Numbered from the stretch's first letter, positions 33,701 through 42,466 are shown. The stretch: DNA of 64,000 nucleotides from Hymenobacter armeniacus (GCF_014699055.1 NZ_JACXAC010000008.1:1-64000), one strand, 5' to 3'. Numbers and translations are program-made. Notes: generated by a model not told the origin, from the letters alone.

Positions 33701-35043
33701 GCAAGTACGCGCTGTATTTTGCGACGACGACTTCAACCATCGTGTCGAACTACAACGACCTGTACGTGGGCACCGGCGCGCTCTACTTCACGGGCCGCTA
33801 CGGCACCACCAACTACGTGGCCCTCTCGGACTGGCGCACCGCCAACGGCAACGCCTACGACCAGAACAGCGTGCAGGCCGAGCCCCGCTTTGCCAACCTG
33901 GCCCAGGGCAACCTGCAGCCCACCACCGCCCCGCTCAACGGCGCCGGCATTGCGCTGGCCCGCGTGCCGCGCGACTTTGCGGGGGTGCTGCGCTCCACGC
34001 CGCCCGACTTGGGCGCCTACGAGTTTGCCCCCGTGACCGACGACGTGGCCCTCGTGAGCATCGACTCGCCCACGGCCGTGGCCGTGCCCGGCGTGAACCC
34101 CGTGCGCGTCACCATTCGCAACAACGGCGTGGGCCCGCTCACGTCCGTCACGCTGGCCTATAGCCTCAACGGCGCCGCGCCCGTGTCGCAAACCTTCACG
34201 GGCCTTTCGCTGGCCACCGGCGCCAGCCAGCAGCTGAGCTTCACGCAGGGCGCCAACGTGAGCGTGAGCGGCACCAACACCCTGAGCGTGACGGCCAGCC
34301 TGCCCAACGGCAACCCCGACGGCAACGCCAGCAACAACACCCAGACACTCACCTTCGACCAGCCCACGCCGCCCAACGACGAGCCCTGCGGTGCGGTACA
34401 ACTGGCCTTTGGCCTCGCGCCCGTTTTGTCCTCAAATAGCGGCGCGAGTACCAGCACCCAGCCCGGCATTGTGTTGCCGGCCTGCGGCGGCGGCAACCTG
34501 CCCCGCGACGTGTGGTTTACCTTCACGGCCAACATTGCCGACATCAGCCTCCTGCTGACCGGAGCGCCCGCGGGCACGGTGCGCGTGTTCACAGCGGCCG
34601 ATTGTGCAACGGGGCCGTTCGTGCTGGTGACATGCCAAGGTAGTGGGAGTGCAAATACCAGCGTGGGTCAAGTGAATATGTCCGGCCTTGCAGTGGGTCA
34701 ACGTTATTACGTGGCCGTGAGTGGCTTTGGCGCTTCCGACACGCCCGGCCCATTTACTATCGTTGTGAGGGGACCGTTGGCTGCGCGCAACAGCCTCAGC
34801 GCGGCCCTCTCGGTGTACCCCAACCCCAGCGCCACCGGCGAACTCACGCTGCGCCTGGCCACGGGCATGGCCGGCACGGGCACGGTGCAGCTGCTGAATA
34901 CCCTGGGCCAGGTGGTGAAACACCAGCCCCTGGCCGGCACCGGCGAGCAGTCGGTGTCGACCCGCGGCTTGGCGGCGGGCCTCTACACGCTGCGCGTGCA
35001 GGCCGGCCCCGACGTGCTGACCCGCAAAGTGGTGCTGCAATAA
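30793..35043 (+). CDS. Secreted beta-helix protein with two 575-residue repeats and T9SS sorting domain
   Basis: A 1416-residue protein from the ATG at 30793 (basic N-terminus, then LGGLAAGLVLLTGTSAMAQ). Residues 40-614 and 615 to about 1187 are two copies of one module. Each begins LAGTYTI(D/N)K(T/S)QPTGGTNFASF, continues as a right-handed parallel beta-helix of the pectate-lyase type (NRVANC, LRIENNVLSGGYYC, YHNTISLDN), and ends with a CARDB-like domain (SLPNGSTDANPGNNTQTLTL). A further domain of about 130 residues and a T9SS tail (LSVYPNPSATGELTLRLATG) follow. Catalytic residues of known lyases were not recognised, so it may be an adhesin or a glycan-binding protein. It is the third T9SS cargo gene in a row. 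Confidence 0.9.
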   Translation: MSRATRLQTSTPKANRLLFRLGGLAAGLVLLTGTSAMAQLAGTYTIDKTQPTGGTNFASFTAAATALNTSGISASVRFNVLNGPYNEQFALGQVTGVSATDTIVVDGGASKQTLSYTGTSAQPAAVLLNGTDYVTLRNLTIDVATGATYGIGVHLVGAANNNRVANCAVMGTTGATSTTANAAIAASGTVTSASSAGDANNLRIENNVLSGGYYCLILTGTSTTARTTGVRVTGNEIRDFYVYGLDVENSSGPRVLNNNVHRSSRATVGAFYGVYLVGTASAAVERNRIHDPFTGNTAATGAAYGIYFSGDATAGAENDVVNNLVYNFNGAGTEYGLYNTSADYVRYYHNTISLDNQAATGATQTTYGFYQTTLATGIELRNNVISVTRTGGSGDKTALAFVTATSTIASNYNDLYVGSGTGYVTGTYGTTDYATLANWRTANGGVYDQNSVQVNPEFVSPTLVPSASPLNGTATPLARVPRDFANALRSTTAPDMGAYEFTPASNDVAVESIDSPTAPVAPGARTVTVTLRNNGAVALNSVRLEYTLNGGTPVAQTFTLAGGVAPGTTRAVSFTTPATIVTGANVLAVTASLPNGSTDANPGNNTQTLTLYTALAGTYTINKSQPTGGTNFASFTEAAAALNSGGIAASVRFNVLNGPYTEQFALGQVTGATATDTIVVDGGTAKQTLRYTGTSAQPAAVLLNGTDYITLQNLTIDASAGTTYGIGVLLVGAANNNRVANCMVMGPATATSTTADAAIAASGGVASGTSAGDARNLRIENNVLSGGYYCVIVTGTSTTSRTTGLRITGNEVRDFYLYGIDVENQAGAQVLGNDVHRTTRVDVSTFYGVYLTGCVSTAIERNRIHDPFTGSPSDTGTGYGLYFTAADGTAGTENDAVNNLVYNFTGSGTLYGIYNTGSDFARYYHNTISLDNASGGATQTTYGFYQTTLATGIDFRNNLVSVTRTGGTGSKYALYFATTTSTIVSNYNDLYVGTGALYFTGRYGTTNYVALSDWRTANGNAYDQNSVQAEPRFANLAQGNLQPTTAPLNGAGIALARVPRDFAGVLRSTPPDLGAYEFAPVTDDVALVSIDSPTAVAVPGVNPVRVTIRNNGVGPLTSVTLAYSLNGAAPVSQTFTGLSLATGASQQLSFTQGANVSVSGTNTLSVTASLPNGNPDGNASNNTQTLTFDQPTPPNDEPCGAVQLAFGLAPVLSSNSGASTSTQPGIVLPACGGGNLPRDVWFTFTANIADISLLLTGAPAGTVRVFTAADCATGPFVLVTCQGSGSANTSVGQVNMSGLAVGQRYYVAVSGFGASDTPGPFTIVVRGPLAARNSLSAALSVYPNPSATGELTLRLATGMAGTGTVQLLNTLGQVVKHQPLAGTGEQSVSTRGLAAGLYTLRVQAGPDVLTRKVVLQ
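30910..34350 (+). repeat. Two tandem 1725-base coding repeats
   Basis: Unit 1 starts at 30910 (CTGGCCGGCACCTACACCAT) and unit 2 at 32635 with the same bases, a period of 1725 bases (575 codons) that keeps the reading frame. Long stretches are near-identical. The second unit ends about 34350. Confidence 0.88.
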
Positions 35044-35083
35044 GCGTTTGCCTGCACTGTCTCCGAGCTATTCTTTCAACCTG

Positions 35084-35117
35084 AAAAAAGCCCCGGCCGT
35101 CTGGTCGGGGCTTTTTT
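35084..35117 (+). terminator. Terminator after the beta-helix gene
   Basis: A 12-bp stem (35084-35095, AAAAAAGCCCCG, with 35106-35117, CGGGGCTTTTTT), with extra T residues after it. Confidence 0.85.
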
Positions 35118-35121
35118 TTGT

Positions 35122-35264
35122 GGGGTGCCGGGCCTGAAGGCGCTGTACCAGGACGGCGCCCATCCGGCGCTGGGCAAGGTGGCGGGCTACACCCGCACCG
35201 GCCTCGACGCGTTGCGCGGCCCGATGCAGTTTGTCATCGCAACAGCACGTTCAACAGCCAAGTG
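35122..35264 (+). pseudogene. Possible gene fragment without a start
   Basis: Right after the terminator, one frame reads VPGLKALYQDGAHPALGKVA, then GYTRTGLDALRGPMQF, ending at a TGA at 35262-35264. It has the G+C-rich third positions of native genes and plausible composition. It has no upstream start and I do not recognise it. It may be the tail of a lost gene. Confidence 0.3.
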
Positions 35265-35349
35265 AAGGGACTGGCTGAATGGCGGAACTTATCTGACATC
35301 CAGCTGTATATTGGCTATTACTCCGAGTGTCTGTTAAAATTTGATTTGT

Positions 35350-35949
35350 GTGAAGTCTGCCGCGCTACCCAATTATGCCTCCTGGCCAGATGCTGCTTTA
35401 CTTGAGGCAATGCAGGAGAGCGACGAACGGGCTTTCGCAGAGATATACACGCGGTACAGCTACCAGCTTTTTACCGTGGCGTACGGGAAGTTGAAAAGCA
35501 AAGAGGCCGCCGAAGAGTTGGCTCAGGACTTGTTCGAAAACCTGTGGGAGAAACGCCGCAGCGCCCAAATCCAGCAGTTGAAGCCCTATTTGTTTTCGGC
35601 CATCCGCTACCGCGTCATCAACTACATCAAATCCGAGAAAGTCCGGACGGGCTACGAGCTGTTCTGCCGCCTCACCCTCACCGACGCCGACACGGGCACG
35701 GAGGCCACGGTGGCGCTCAACGACCTGAACGAGGCGCTGGCCGCGGGCATGCAGCACCTCTCCGAAAAGACCCAGGAGGTCTTTCGGTTGAGCCGACTGG
35801 AGCAGTGTACCATTCCCGAGATTTCGGTGCGTGTGAACCTGTCGGAAAAAACAGTGGAGTATCACCTTCGGAAGTCGCTCAAGCTCATGCGCTCCTACCT
35901 GCGCAATTTCCTGTTAACGGTGTGGCCGTTGTTATTCTTTGTGAGGTAA
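35350..35949 (+). CDS. ECF-type RNA polymerase sigma factor
   Basis: About 199 residues. The start is uncertain: GTG at 35350 is preferred over TTG at 35341 because a possible -7 box overlaps the latter. Region 2 is FAEIYTRYSYQLFTVAYGKL with AAEELAQDLFENLWEKR; region 4 is LSEKTQEVFRLSRLEQCTIP with ISVRVNLSEKTVEYHLRKSL as the helix-turn-helix. This is the Bacteroidota FecI-like group that controls adjacent SusC/SusD genes and is held by a FecR anti-sigma factor, as the next gene confirms. It presumably directs transcription of the locus through 42326. Confidence 0.9.
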   Translation: MKSAALPNYASWPDAALLEAMQESDERAFAEIYTRYSYQLFTVAYGKLKSKEAAEELAQDLFENLWEKRRSAQIQQLKPYLFSAIRYRVINYIKSEKVRTGYELFCRLTLTDADTGTEATVALNDLNEALAAGMQHLSEKTQEVFRLSRLEQCTIPEISVRVNLSEKTVEYHLRKSLKLMRSYLRNFLLTVWPLLFFVR

Positions 35950-36073
35950 GTTTATAACATTCAATATGTTGTTGTGGGTACTGATGTGCGGGGAAAAATA
36001 AATGGGGGTTGGTTGAGGGTAAATGGCGACTTGGTTGACTTCCTAATCAGCAGCCAGCCCAACTCTCCCAGCC

Positions 36074-37114
36074 GTGACGGAATCCGAATTTCACAAGCTA
36101 CTTGAACGCTACCTCAACGGCTCATGCACGCCCGAAGAGCAAGCCGTGGTCGAACGCTGGTACAACCGGCTGGAACAAGCGGAAGGCCCTGCCCTGCGCA
36201 CCCAAAACCAGGAAGAAATAGAGCAAGCCATCTGGGCGCGGCTCATGAGCAAGCGTGCTGCCAAACCGGAGCCTCGGGTGGTAGCCATGTGGTCGTCGGC
36301 GCCGCTGCGGTGGGCAGCGGTGCTGGCGCTACTTGCGTTTGGTATTGGCTGGCTGGTGTTTTCCACCAGCCGTTTTGCCAAGCTTTCCCAGCAGAATACG
36401 GTGGCCACAACGAATGGCAAGTGGACGCGGCGCAGCAACCAGACCCAACAAGTGCAGGCTTTCCAACTGCCTGACAGCAGCCGCATCAGCCTGCACCCGG
36501 GCAGTAGCGTGCGCTACACCACGGCCTTTGCGGGCCCCCGGCGGGAAGTACACCTGGTGGGCGAGGCCTTCTTTCAGGTAACCAAGAACCCCCGTCGTCC
36601 TTTCTTGGTGTTCACCAAGGAAGTCGTCACCACCGTGCTCGGCACCAGCTTCCGGGTGAAAGCCTACGCCGACGGGAAAGAAGCGTCGGTGGCGGTGCGC
36701 GAAGGCAAAGTGTCGGTGCAGGCCCGCGAGGGCGCGCAACTCGATGCCTCGCCGGCCCACCCGGCGGCAGCGGGAGTGGTGCTGCTGCCCAACCAGCAGG
36801 TGGTGTACTCGGCCAGCCAGCGGCGCCTGAAAAAGGAGCTGGTGGACCGGCCGGTGGTGCTGGCGCCGCAGCCCTTCGAGTTTGAAGAGCGCCCCGTGGT
36901 TGAAGTGCTGGCCGCGCTGGAAAAGGCCTACGGCGTGGACATCGTGTACGACAAGGCCACGCTAGCCAACTGCACGGTGAGCATCACTTTCTACGACGAG
37001 CCCCTGTTCGAAAAGCTGGGCTTGCTCTGTAAATCCTTGGGGGCCTACTACACCCTTGCCGATGCCAGCATCCTCATTCACAGCCCTGGCTGCCAGGGCC
37101 AGCTAGGCAAATAG
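36074..37114 (+). CDS. FecR-type anti-sigma factor
   Basis: A 346-residue inner-membrane protein from a GTG start at 36074 (VTESEFHKLLERYLNG). The N-terminal 75 residues are the cytoplasmic sigma-binding part. One membrane segment (LRWAAVLALLAFGIGWLVF) is at about 77-96. The periplasmic FecR domain follows (FQLPDSSRISLHPGSSVRYT, VHLVGEAFFQVTKNPRRPFL, TVLGTSFRVKAYADGKEASV). DUF4974 closes the protein (FEERPVVEVLAALEKAYGVD to SLGAYYTLADASILI). It receives the signal from the STN domain of SusC and releases the sigma factor. The gap to the sigma gene is 124 bases. Confidence 0.93.
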   Translation: MTESEFHKLLERYLNGSCTPEEQAVVERWYNRLEQAEGPALRTQNQEEIEQAIWARLMSKRAAKPEPRVVAMWSSAPLRWAAVLALLAFGIGWLVFSTSRFAKLSQQNTVATTNGKWTRRSNQTQQVQAFQLPDSSRISLHPGSSVRYTTAFAGPRREVHLVGEAFFQVTKNPRRPFLVFTKEVVTTVLGTSFRVKAYADGKEASVAVREGKVSVQAREGAQLDASPAHPAAAGVVLLPNQQVVYSASQRRLKKELVDRPVVLAPQPFEFEERPVVEVLAALEKAYGVDIVYDKATLANCTVSITFYDEPLFEKLGLLCKSLGAYYTLADASILIHSPGCQGQLGK

Positions 37115-37254
37115 GGCAGGCCGTTTGATTCTGCCCGAGCCCCGTGGGGCGGCGGCAGGGGCCGACCCCAACAACCCTTTCACAATCGATTGCGGAACTA
37201 CTAGCCGCGTCTTTTTCCAGTTTCAAATTCCCACAAACTACCCCACATCAATCC

Positions 37255-40200
37255 ATGAAAAAAACAGTACAGTTTCCGCCGCCTTCCTGGTCTGCCGTGA
37301 AGGTTCTCTTGCTGCAGGCAGCCCTGGTGAGCCTGCCGGCCGCGGCGAGCGCACATGTAGGTGCGAAGCCCGCCGCTCCTTCGCGCCTGGCCGTGGCACA
37401 AGGCGTGCTCGAGCAAAAAATCACTTTACGGGTCGAAGCACAAACGATTAAGGAAACGTTGAGCCAGATTGCGAAGCAGGCCAACATCCGGTTCGTTTAC
37501 AGCCAGCAGCTCGTGGGCGCCGAGCGCCGGGTGAGCATCAATGCGCAGGATGCGCCCTTGCTGGCCGTGCTGGATGAGTTGCTGGCTCCGCTCAAGGTTC
37601 AGTACGAAGTGGACAATAAGCGCGTGGTGCTGCGCGCGCCTTCCGAGGCCGTTCCCGCAATCGATTCCGGTAGGCAGGACGTCACCGTGTCCGGGCGGGT
37701 GACGGACGCCAAAGGGGAGGGCATGCCGGGCGTGACCGTGGTGGTGAAAGGCACTTCCACCGGTGCCAGCACCGGTCCGGATGGCAGCTTCACGGTGCAG
37801 GCCCCTGAAAACAGCGTGCTGGTGTTCAGTTTTGTGGGTTTCGCCCGGCAGGAGGTGACCGTGACCGGGGCCACCGGCAACTTGACGGTGACGCTTGTGG
37901 AAGACAAGCAGGCCCTGAACGAGGTGGTAGTCATCGGCTACGGCACGGCGCGCAAGAGCGACCTCACCGGGGCCGTGGCCTCGGTAACGAGCGCGCAATT
38001 GACGCAGGTGGCCACCTCGGACGCCGTGCAGGCACTGCAAGGCCGCGCGGCCGGCGTGGAGGTGACCTCCAACAGCGGCCAGCCCGGCTCGGGCACCCGC
38101 ATTCGGGTGCGGGGCGTGGGCACCATCAACAACAGCGACCCGCTGTATGTGGTAGACGGCATCCAGACCAGCGACATCGGCTTCTTGCTGCCCGCCGACA
38201 TCGAGTCGACCGAGATTCTGAAGGATGCCTCGGCCACGGCCATCTACGGCTCGCGCGGGGCCAACGGCGTGGTGCTCATCACCACCAAACACGGCAAGGC
38301 GGGCGCCACGCAGTTCAACCTTTCCGGCTACACCGGCTTCCAGCAGATTCGGCGCACGCTGCCTCTCGCCAGCGCCGCCCAGTACGCCACGCTCGTGAAG
38401 GAGGCCTACACCAACGCCGGGCAACCACTGCCCGCCGACTATGGCGCGCAGCTGCAAAACGCCATTGACACCAACGCTCAGGGAATTGATTACCAGGACT
38501 TGGTGACTCAGAAGGGACTGATTACCAATTATAGCCTGTCGGCTTCGGGCGGCACCGAGCAAAACCGCTACTTGGTGAGCGGCAGCTATTTTCAACAAGA
38601 CGGCATCGTCAAGAATTCGGGCTTCAAGAAGTACGTCGTTCGGGTGAACGACGACGTGGTGCTCACCAAGCGCATCAAGGCGGGCGTGGCGGCTACGTTC
38701 ACCAACAACAACCAAACGGGCAGCGGCGACGGCCAGGGGGGCTCGCAGCCCTACCTGGTGCTGCAATACGCCCTGCAAAAGAACCCGCTCCTCGACCCCT
38801 ACGGCCCCAACGGAACCTACAACGACGACATTATCACGCGCAATGCGCCGAACGTGCCGCGCTACCTCGATGAACAGAAGTACAACAAGATTATCAACAA
38901 CAACTTGTTCAGCAGCAGCTACCTGGATATTTCGTTGGTTAAGGGCCTGACCTTCCGGTCCACGTTTGGCGTCAACTACTTCAACAACCACCCCAAAGTT
39001 TTCCTGCCGCAGTACTACATCGGGCCGACGGACCAGCGCGCCCAGAGTGCGCTCATCGAGACGCGCACCGAGAACGTCTCGTGGGTGTGGTCGAACTACG
39101 CCAACTACACCAAAACCTTCGACAACAACACGTCCTTCTCGGCTACGCTGGGCCAGGAGGCCCAGCGCGGCTACGGCAACGGCATTTCCAGCACGGCCTT
39201 CGACGTACCCGCCGATGCCTCGCTGCAGTACCTATCGGCTTCGCGCAGCACCAACAACGTGGTGCGGAGCAGCCAGTATGACGGTAGCTTGTCTTCTTAT
39301 TTTGGGCGGGCCAACTTCAATTTCCGGGACCGCTACCTCGTAACGGGCACGTTGCGACTGGACCAGACCTCCAAGTTTCTGGGGCCCGTGCGCAAGGGGT
39401 ACTTCCCGTCGGTGGGCGCGGCCTGGAACATCTCCAACGAGAACTTTCTCAAGGGCGTGAGCTACTTGTCGGTGCTGAAACTGCGAGCCAGCTACGGCCA
39501 GGTGGGCAACCAGAACGCTGCGCCGAACTACGGCTACGCCTCCGTGGCCAATGGAAACCAGACCTACGTGTTCAACAACACGCCCGCCCCTGGCCTGGCC
39601 ATCACCCAGATTAACAACCCGGGCCTGAAGTGGGAAACGGCCGTCACCACCGACGTGGGCATCGATGCTGAATTCTTTAACAATCAACTGGTCTTTACGG
39701 CCGACTATTTCGAGCGGCGTACCCAGGACATGATTGCCCTGCTGCCCGTGCCCGACTACGTGGGGCAAGCGCCCGCCAGCGCCAACGTGGGCTCGCTGCG
39801 CAACCGCGGCCTGGAACTGGCCCTGAACTACCGCAATGCGGTGGGCAAACTCCAGTACAACGTGGGCGTCAACTTCACGAAAATCAACAACGAAGTAACT
39901 AGCCTGGGGGGCGGCAACCCCATTGCCGCCGGCAACGTGCTCACGCAAATCAACAACACCACCCTCACCGATGTGGGCCGCGAGGTGGCGTACTTCAACG
40001 GCTTGCAGGCCGAGGGCGTGTTCCACAATCAAGGCGAGATTGATGCCTACAAAAGCGCTTCCGGGGCGCTGATACAGCCCAATGCCCGCCCCGGCGACGT
40101 GAAGTACACGGACACCAACGGCGACGGTGTAATCACGACCGCTGACTACACGTACCTGGGCAGTGCTACGCCCAGCTTTAGCTACGGGGCCTCGCTGAAC

Positions 40201-40689
40201 CTGAGCTACGTAGGCTTCGATTTCAAGGTGTTGCTCTACGGCGTGCAAGGTGCGGAGGCGGTGAACGGCGCAGGTTTTAACCTGAACAAGTCTTCCAACC
40301 TAGTGGGCGTGTGGAGCAACTTCTACGCGAGCCGCCTGGACCGCTGGACGCCCAGCAACCCCAACAGCAACCAGCCCCGCGTGACGGCGACTGACAACAA
40401 CGGCAACGACCGTTTCAGCAGCCGCTACGTGGAGGACGCCAGCTACCTGCGCGCCCGCAACATGGAGCTGGGCTACTCGCTGCCCAAGGGCTTTCTGGAC
40501 CGTTACCAAGTGGGGGGCGCGCGCGTGTTTGTGTCAGTCGATAACCTGTTCACCATCACCAAGTACACGGGCTACGACCCGGAAATTTCAACGGTTGCTT
40601 CCTACAACAACCCCCTGGCCTACGGCGTGGACTACGGCAACTATCCGCAGGCGCGCACCTATCGCGTAGGCTTCAACGTGCAGTTCTAA
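37255..40689 (+). CDS. SusC-type TonB-dependent transporter with STN signalling domain
   Basis: A 1144-residue outer-membrane transporter from the ATG at 37255 (MKKTVQFPPPSWSAVKVLLL). In order: STN domain (ITLRVEAQTIKETLSQIAKQ to APLKVQYEVDNKRVVL), carboxypeptidase-like domain (VSGRVTDAKGEGMPGVTVVV), plug (NEVVVIGYGTARKSDLTGAV, then GTRIRVRGVGTINNSDPLYV and a VDGI motif), and a 22-stranded barrel closing with YRVGFNVQF. The STN domain lets substrate binding signal to FecR and the sigma factor. It works with the SusD lipoprotein encoded 23 bases downstream. The imported substrate is not evident, as no degradative enzyme lies in the operon. Confidence 0.95.
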   Translation: MKKTVQFPPPSWSAVKVLLLQAALVSLPAAASAHVGAKPAAPSRLAVAQGVLEQKITLRVEAQTIKETLSQIAKQANIRFVYSQQLVGAERRVSINAQDAPLLAVLDELLAPLKVQYEVDNKRVVLRAPSEAVPAIDSGRQDVTVSGRVTDAKGEGMPGVTVVVKGTSTGASTGPDGSFTVQAPENSVLVFSFVGFARQEVTVTGATGNLTVTLVEDKQALNEVVVIGYGTARKSDLTGAVASVTSAQLTQVATSDAVQALQGRAAGVEVTSNSGQPGSGTRIRVRGVGTINNSDPLYVVDGIQTSDIGFLLPADIESTEILKDASATAIYGSRGANGVVLITTKHGKAGATQFNLSGYTGFQQIRRTLPLASAAQYATLVKEAYTNAGQPLPADYGAQLQNAIDTNAQGIDYQDLVTQKGLITNYSLSASGGTEQNRYLVSGSYFQQDGIVKNSGFKKYVVRVNDDVVLTKRIKAGVAATFTNNNQTGSGDGQGGSQPYLVLQYALQKNPLLDPYGPNGTYNDDIITRNAPNVPRYLDEQKYNKIINNNLFSSSYLDISLVKGLTFRSTFGVNYFNNHPKVFLPQYYIGPTDQRAQSALIETRTENVSWVWSNYANYTKTFDNNTSFSATLGQEAQRGYGNGISSTAFDVPADASLQYLSASRSTNNVVRSSQYDGSLSSYFGRANFNFRDRYLVTGTLRLDQTSKFLGPVRKGYFPSVGAAWNISNENFLKGVSYLSVLKLRASYGQVGNQNAAPNYGYASVANGNQTYVFNNTPAPGLAITQINNPGLKWETAVTTDVGIDAEFFNNQLVFTADYFERRTQDMIALLPVPDYVGQAPASANVGSLRNRGLELALNYRNAVGKLQYNVGVNFTKINNEVTSLGGGNPIAAGNVLTQINNTTLTDVGREVAYFNGLQAEGVFHNQGEIDAYKSASGALIQPNARPGDVKYTDTNGDGVITTADYTYLGSATPSFSYGASLNLSYVGFDFKVLLYGVQGAEAVNGAGFNLNKSSNLVGVWSNFYASRLDRWTPSNPNSNQPRVTATDNNGNDRFSSRYVEDASYLRARNMELGYSLPKGFLDRYQVGGARVFVSVDNLFTITKYTGYDPEISTVASYNNPLAYGVDYGNYPQARTYRVGFNVQF

Positions 40690-40712
40690 CCCGCTATTTC
40701 CCAATCTTTCAT

Positions 40713-42326
40713 ATGAAACCCACCCGCGCCGCCGTGTTGCTCGGCCTGCTGCTTACAACCACCCTGGCCCCAGGGTGCAAAGACTTTCTGGAAAAAGAGC
40801 CCCTGGGCACCACCACCCAGGACAACCTGTTCCGGGACCCTGTCAACTCCATTCAGGCCATCAACGCCGTGTACGACGTGACCGCCTGGGACCAGGGCCC
40901 TAAATGGGGCGACCCCAACGGCCAGTACGTGGCCCAAACCTACGAATGGATGTTCGGGGATTTGATGACCGATGATGCTGAAAAAGGAGGCGGTGGCCCC
41001 AGCGACTTTCAATCCCTGATTGAGCTCAAAAACTGGACCATCCCCCCTTCCAGCCCGCCCGTTACCACGCTGTGGGTGCACAGCTTCACGGGCATCGCCC
41101 GGGCCAATACGGTGATTAACAACATCGACGCCGGCACCATCGATGCGGGCCTGAAAATGCGCCTGAAGGGCGAGGCGCTGTTTTTGCGGGCCTATTTCTA
41201 CTTCAATTTGGTGAAGAGTTTCGGCGGGGTGCCCTTGTTTGAAAAGAGCGTGACCCCCACCGAGGCGCCCAACGTGTCGCGCGCCACCATCGCCCAGACC
41301 TATGCCTTCATCGAAAAAGACCTGAAGGCGGCGGCCACCATGCTGCCCGAAAAGAACACCTACTCCGCCGCTGACGCGGGCCGCGCCACCAAGGGCGCGG
41401 CCAACGGCTACCTGGCCCGCGCCATCATGTACCAGCTGGGCACCGTGAACGGCAACAACCACACCTGGCAGGAAGTCTACGACCTCACGAGCACCATCAT
41501 CGCCTCCAACCAGTACAGCCTGCTGGCCAACTATGCCGCCATCCATCAGGACATCGGCGAAAACAGCAGCGAGTCGTTGTTCGAGATTCAGTTCGGCACG
41601 GACAACAACACCTATGGCCCCATCTCGATAGGCACAACCAACAACATTTTCCAGAACAACCGCGGGACGTTTGGCTACGGCTTTAACAACCCGACCCAGA
41701 ATCTGGTCGATGAGTTTGAGGCCAACGACCCTCGCCGCGAAGTCACGATTATCAAGAACAACGACATCGTGCTGGGCATCCTCAACCCCGTCAACCTCTC
41801 GGAGAATGCCACGGGCTACTTCAGCCGCAAGGTTGCCATCATTCGTCCGCCCGCCCCGGAGGCTGGCCCCCAAAACATCCGCAAGCTGCGCTACGCCGAT
41901 ATCCTGCTGATGAAAGCCGAAGCCGCTGCCCAAACCGGCAAGTCGGCGGAGGCCATCGCCTTGGTCAACCAGGTGCGGCAGCGCGCCCGCTTGTCGACGC
42001 GCCCGCCGGGCACTACGCTGGGCACGCTGACCTACGCCCCGGCCAACACGCCGGCCGGCACGTTGCCGGACCTGGCGGCCGGGTTGTCGGGCCAACCCTT
42101 GCTGAATGCCATCTGGCACGAGCGCCGGGTAGAATTTGCCGAGGAGTCGCTTCGGCTGTGGGACCTCATCCGCACGGGCCGTTACCTGGCTACCCTGCCC
42201 GCCGACGTGCGGGCCCGGGCCCAGTCGCACGTGGCCACCGAGCCGTCGGTTAATCCGTTCCCACTGCTCCCCATTTCCCTGAACGACGCGCAAACCTGGA
42301 AGCTGCCGCAAAACCCCGGTTATTGA
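40713..42326 (+). CDS. SusD/RagB family nutrient-binding lipoprotein
   Basis: A 537-residue surface lipoprotein. The signal peptide ends in the lipobox LAPGC with Cys22. The SusD fold is recognised by LEKEPLGTTTQDNLFRDPVN near the N-terminus, helix-rich TPR-like parts (GLKMRLKGEALFLRAYFYFN), and the C-terminal pattern IRKLRYADILLMKAEAAAQT with IWHERRVEFAEESLRLWDLI and FPLLPISLNDAQTW. It forms the lid of the SusC transporter and captures glycans or other oligomers. It is the last gene of the sigma / FecR / SusC / SusD unit, which ends at a strong terminator. Confidence 0.95.
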   Translation: MKPTRAAVLLGLLLTTTLAPGCKDFLEKEPLGTTTQDNLFRDPVNSIQAINAVYDVTAWDQGPKWGDPNGQYVAQTYEWMFGDLMTDDAEKGGGGPSDFQSLIELKNWTIPPSSPPVTTLWVHSFTGIARANTVINNIDAGTIDAGLKMRLKGEALFLRAYFYFNLVKSFGGVPLFEKSVTPTEAPNVSRATIAQTYAFIEKDLKAAATMLPEKNTYSAADAGRATKGAANGYLARAIMYQLGTVNGNNHTWQEVYDLTSTIIASNQYSLLANYAAIHQDIGENSSESLFEIQFGTDNNTYGPISIGTTNNIFQNNRGTFGYGFNNPTQNLVDEFEANDPRREVTIIKNNDIVLGILNPVNLSENATGYFSRKVAIIRPPAPEAGPQNIRKLRYADILLMKAEAAAQTGKSAEAIALVNQVRQRARLSTRPPGTTLGTLTYAPANTPAGTLPDLAAGLSGQPLLNAIWHERRVEFAEESLRLWDLIRTGRYLATLPADVRARAQSHVATEPSVNPFPLLPISLNDAQTWKLPQNPGY

Positions 42327-42342
42327 TTCGTAGCCGCTTCGC

Positions 42343-42386
42343 AAAAGCCGGCTCGCTACCTTGAGAAGTAGCGAGCCGGCTTTTTA
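42343..42386 (+). terminator. Terminator of the sigma/SusCD operon
   Basis: A perfect 17-bp stem (42343-42359 with 42368-42384) containing AGCCGGCTCGCTAC, with an 8-base loop and a T5 end. Confidence 0.9.
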
Positions 42387-42466
42387 GTATACAATTCGGA
42401 ATGAGGTGCTCGTACGGTCGGTGCAACAGTACGCGGACCTATGAAGTCGTCGGCTAACTGGGCTGC

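Larger units (their letters stand above)
35044..35349. other. Intergenic region between the beta-helix gene and the sigma factor gene
   Basis: It holds a terminator (35084-35117), a possible gene fragment (35122-35264) and the AT-rich leader of the sigma-factor gene. A weak promoter-like pair, TTG at 35311 and TAAAATTTG at 35335-35343, precedes the GTG at 35350. Confidence 0.45.
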
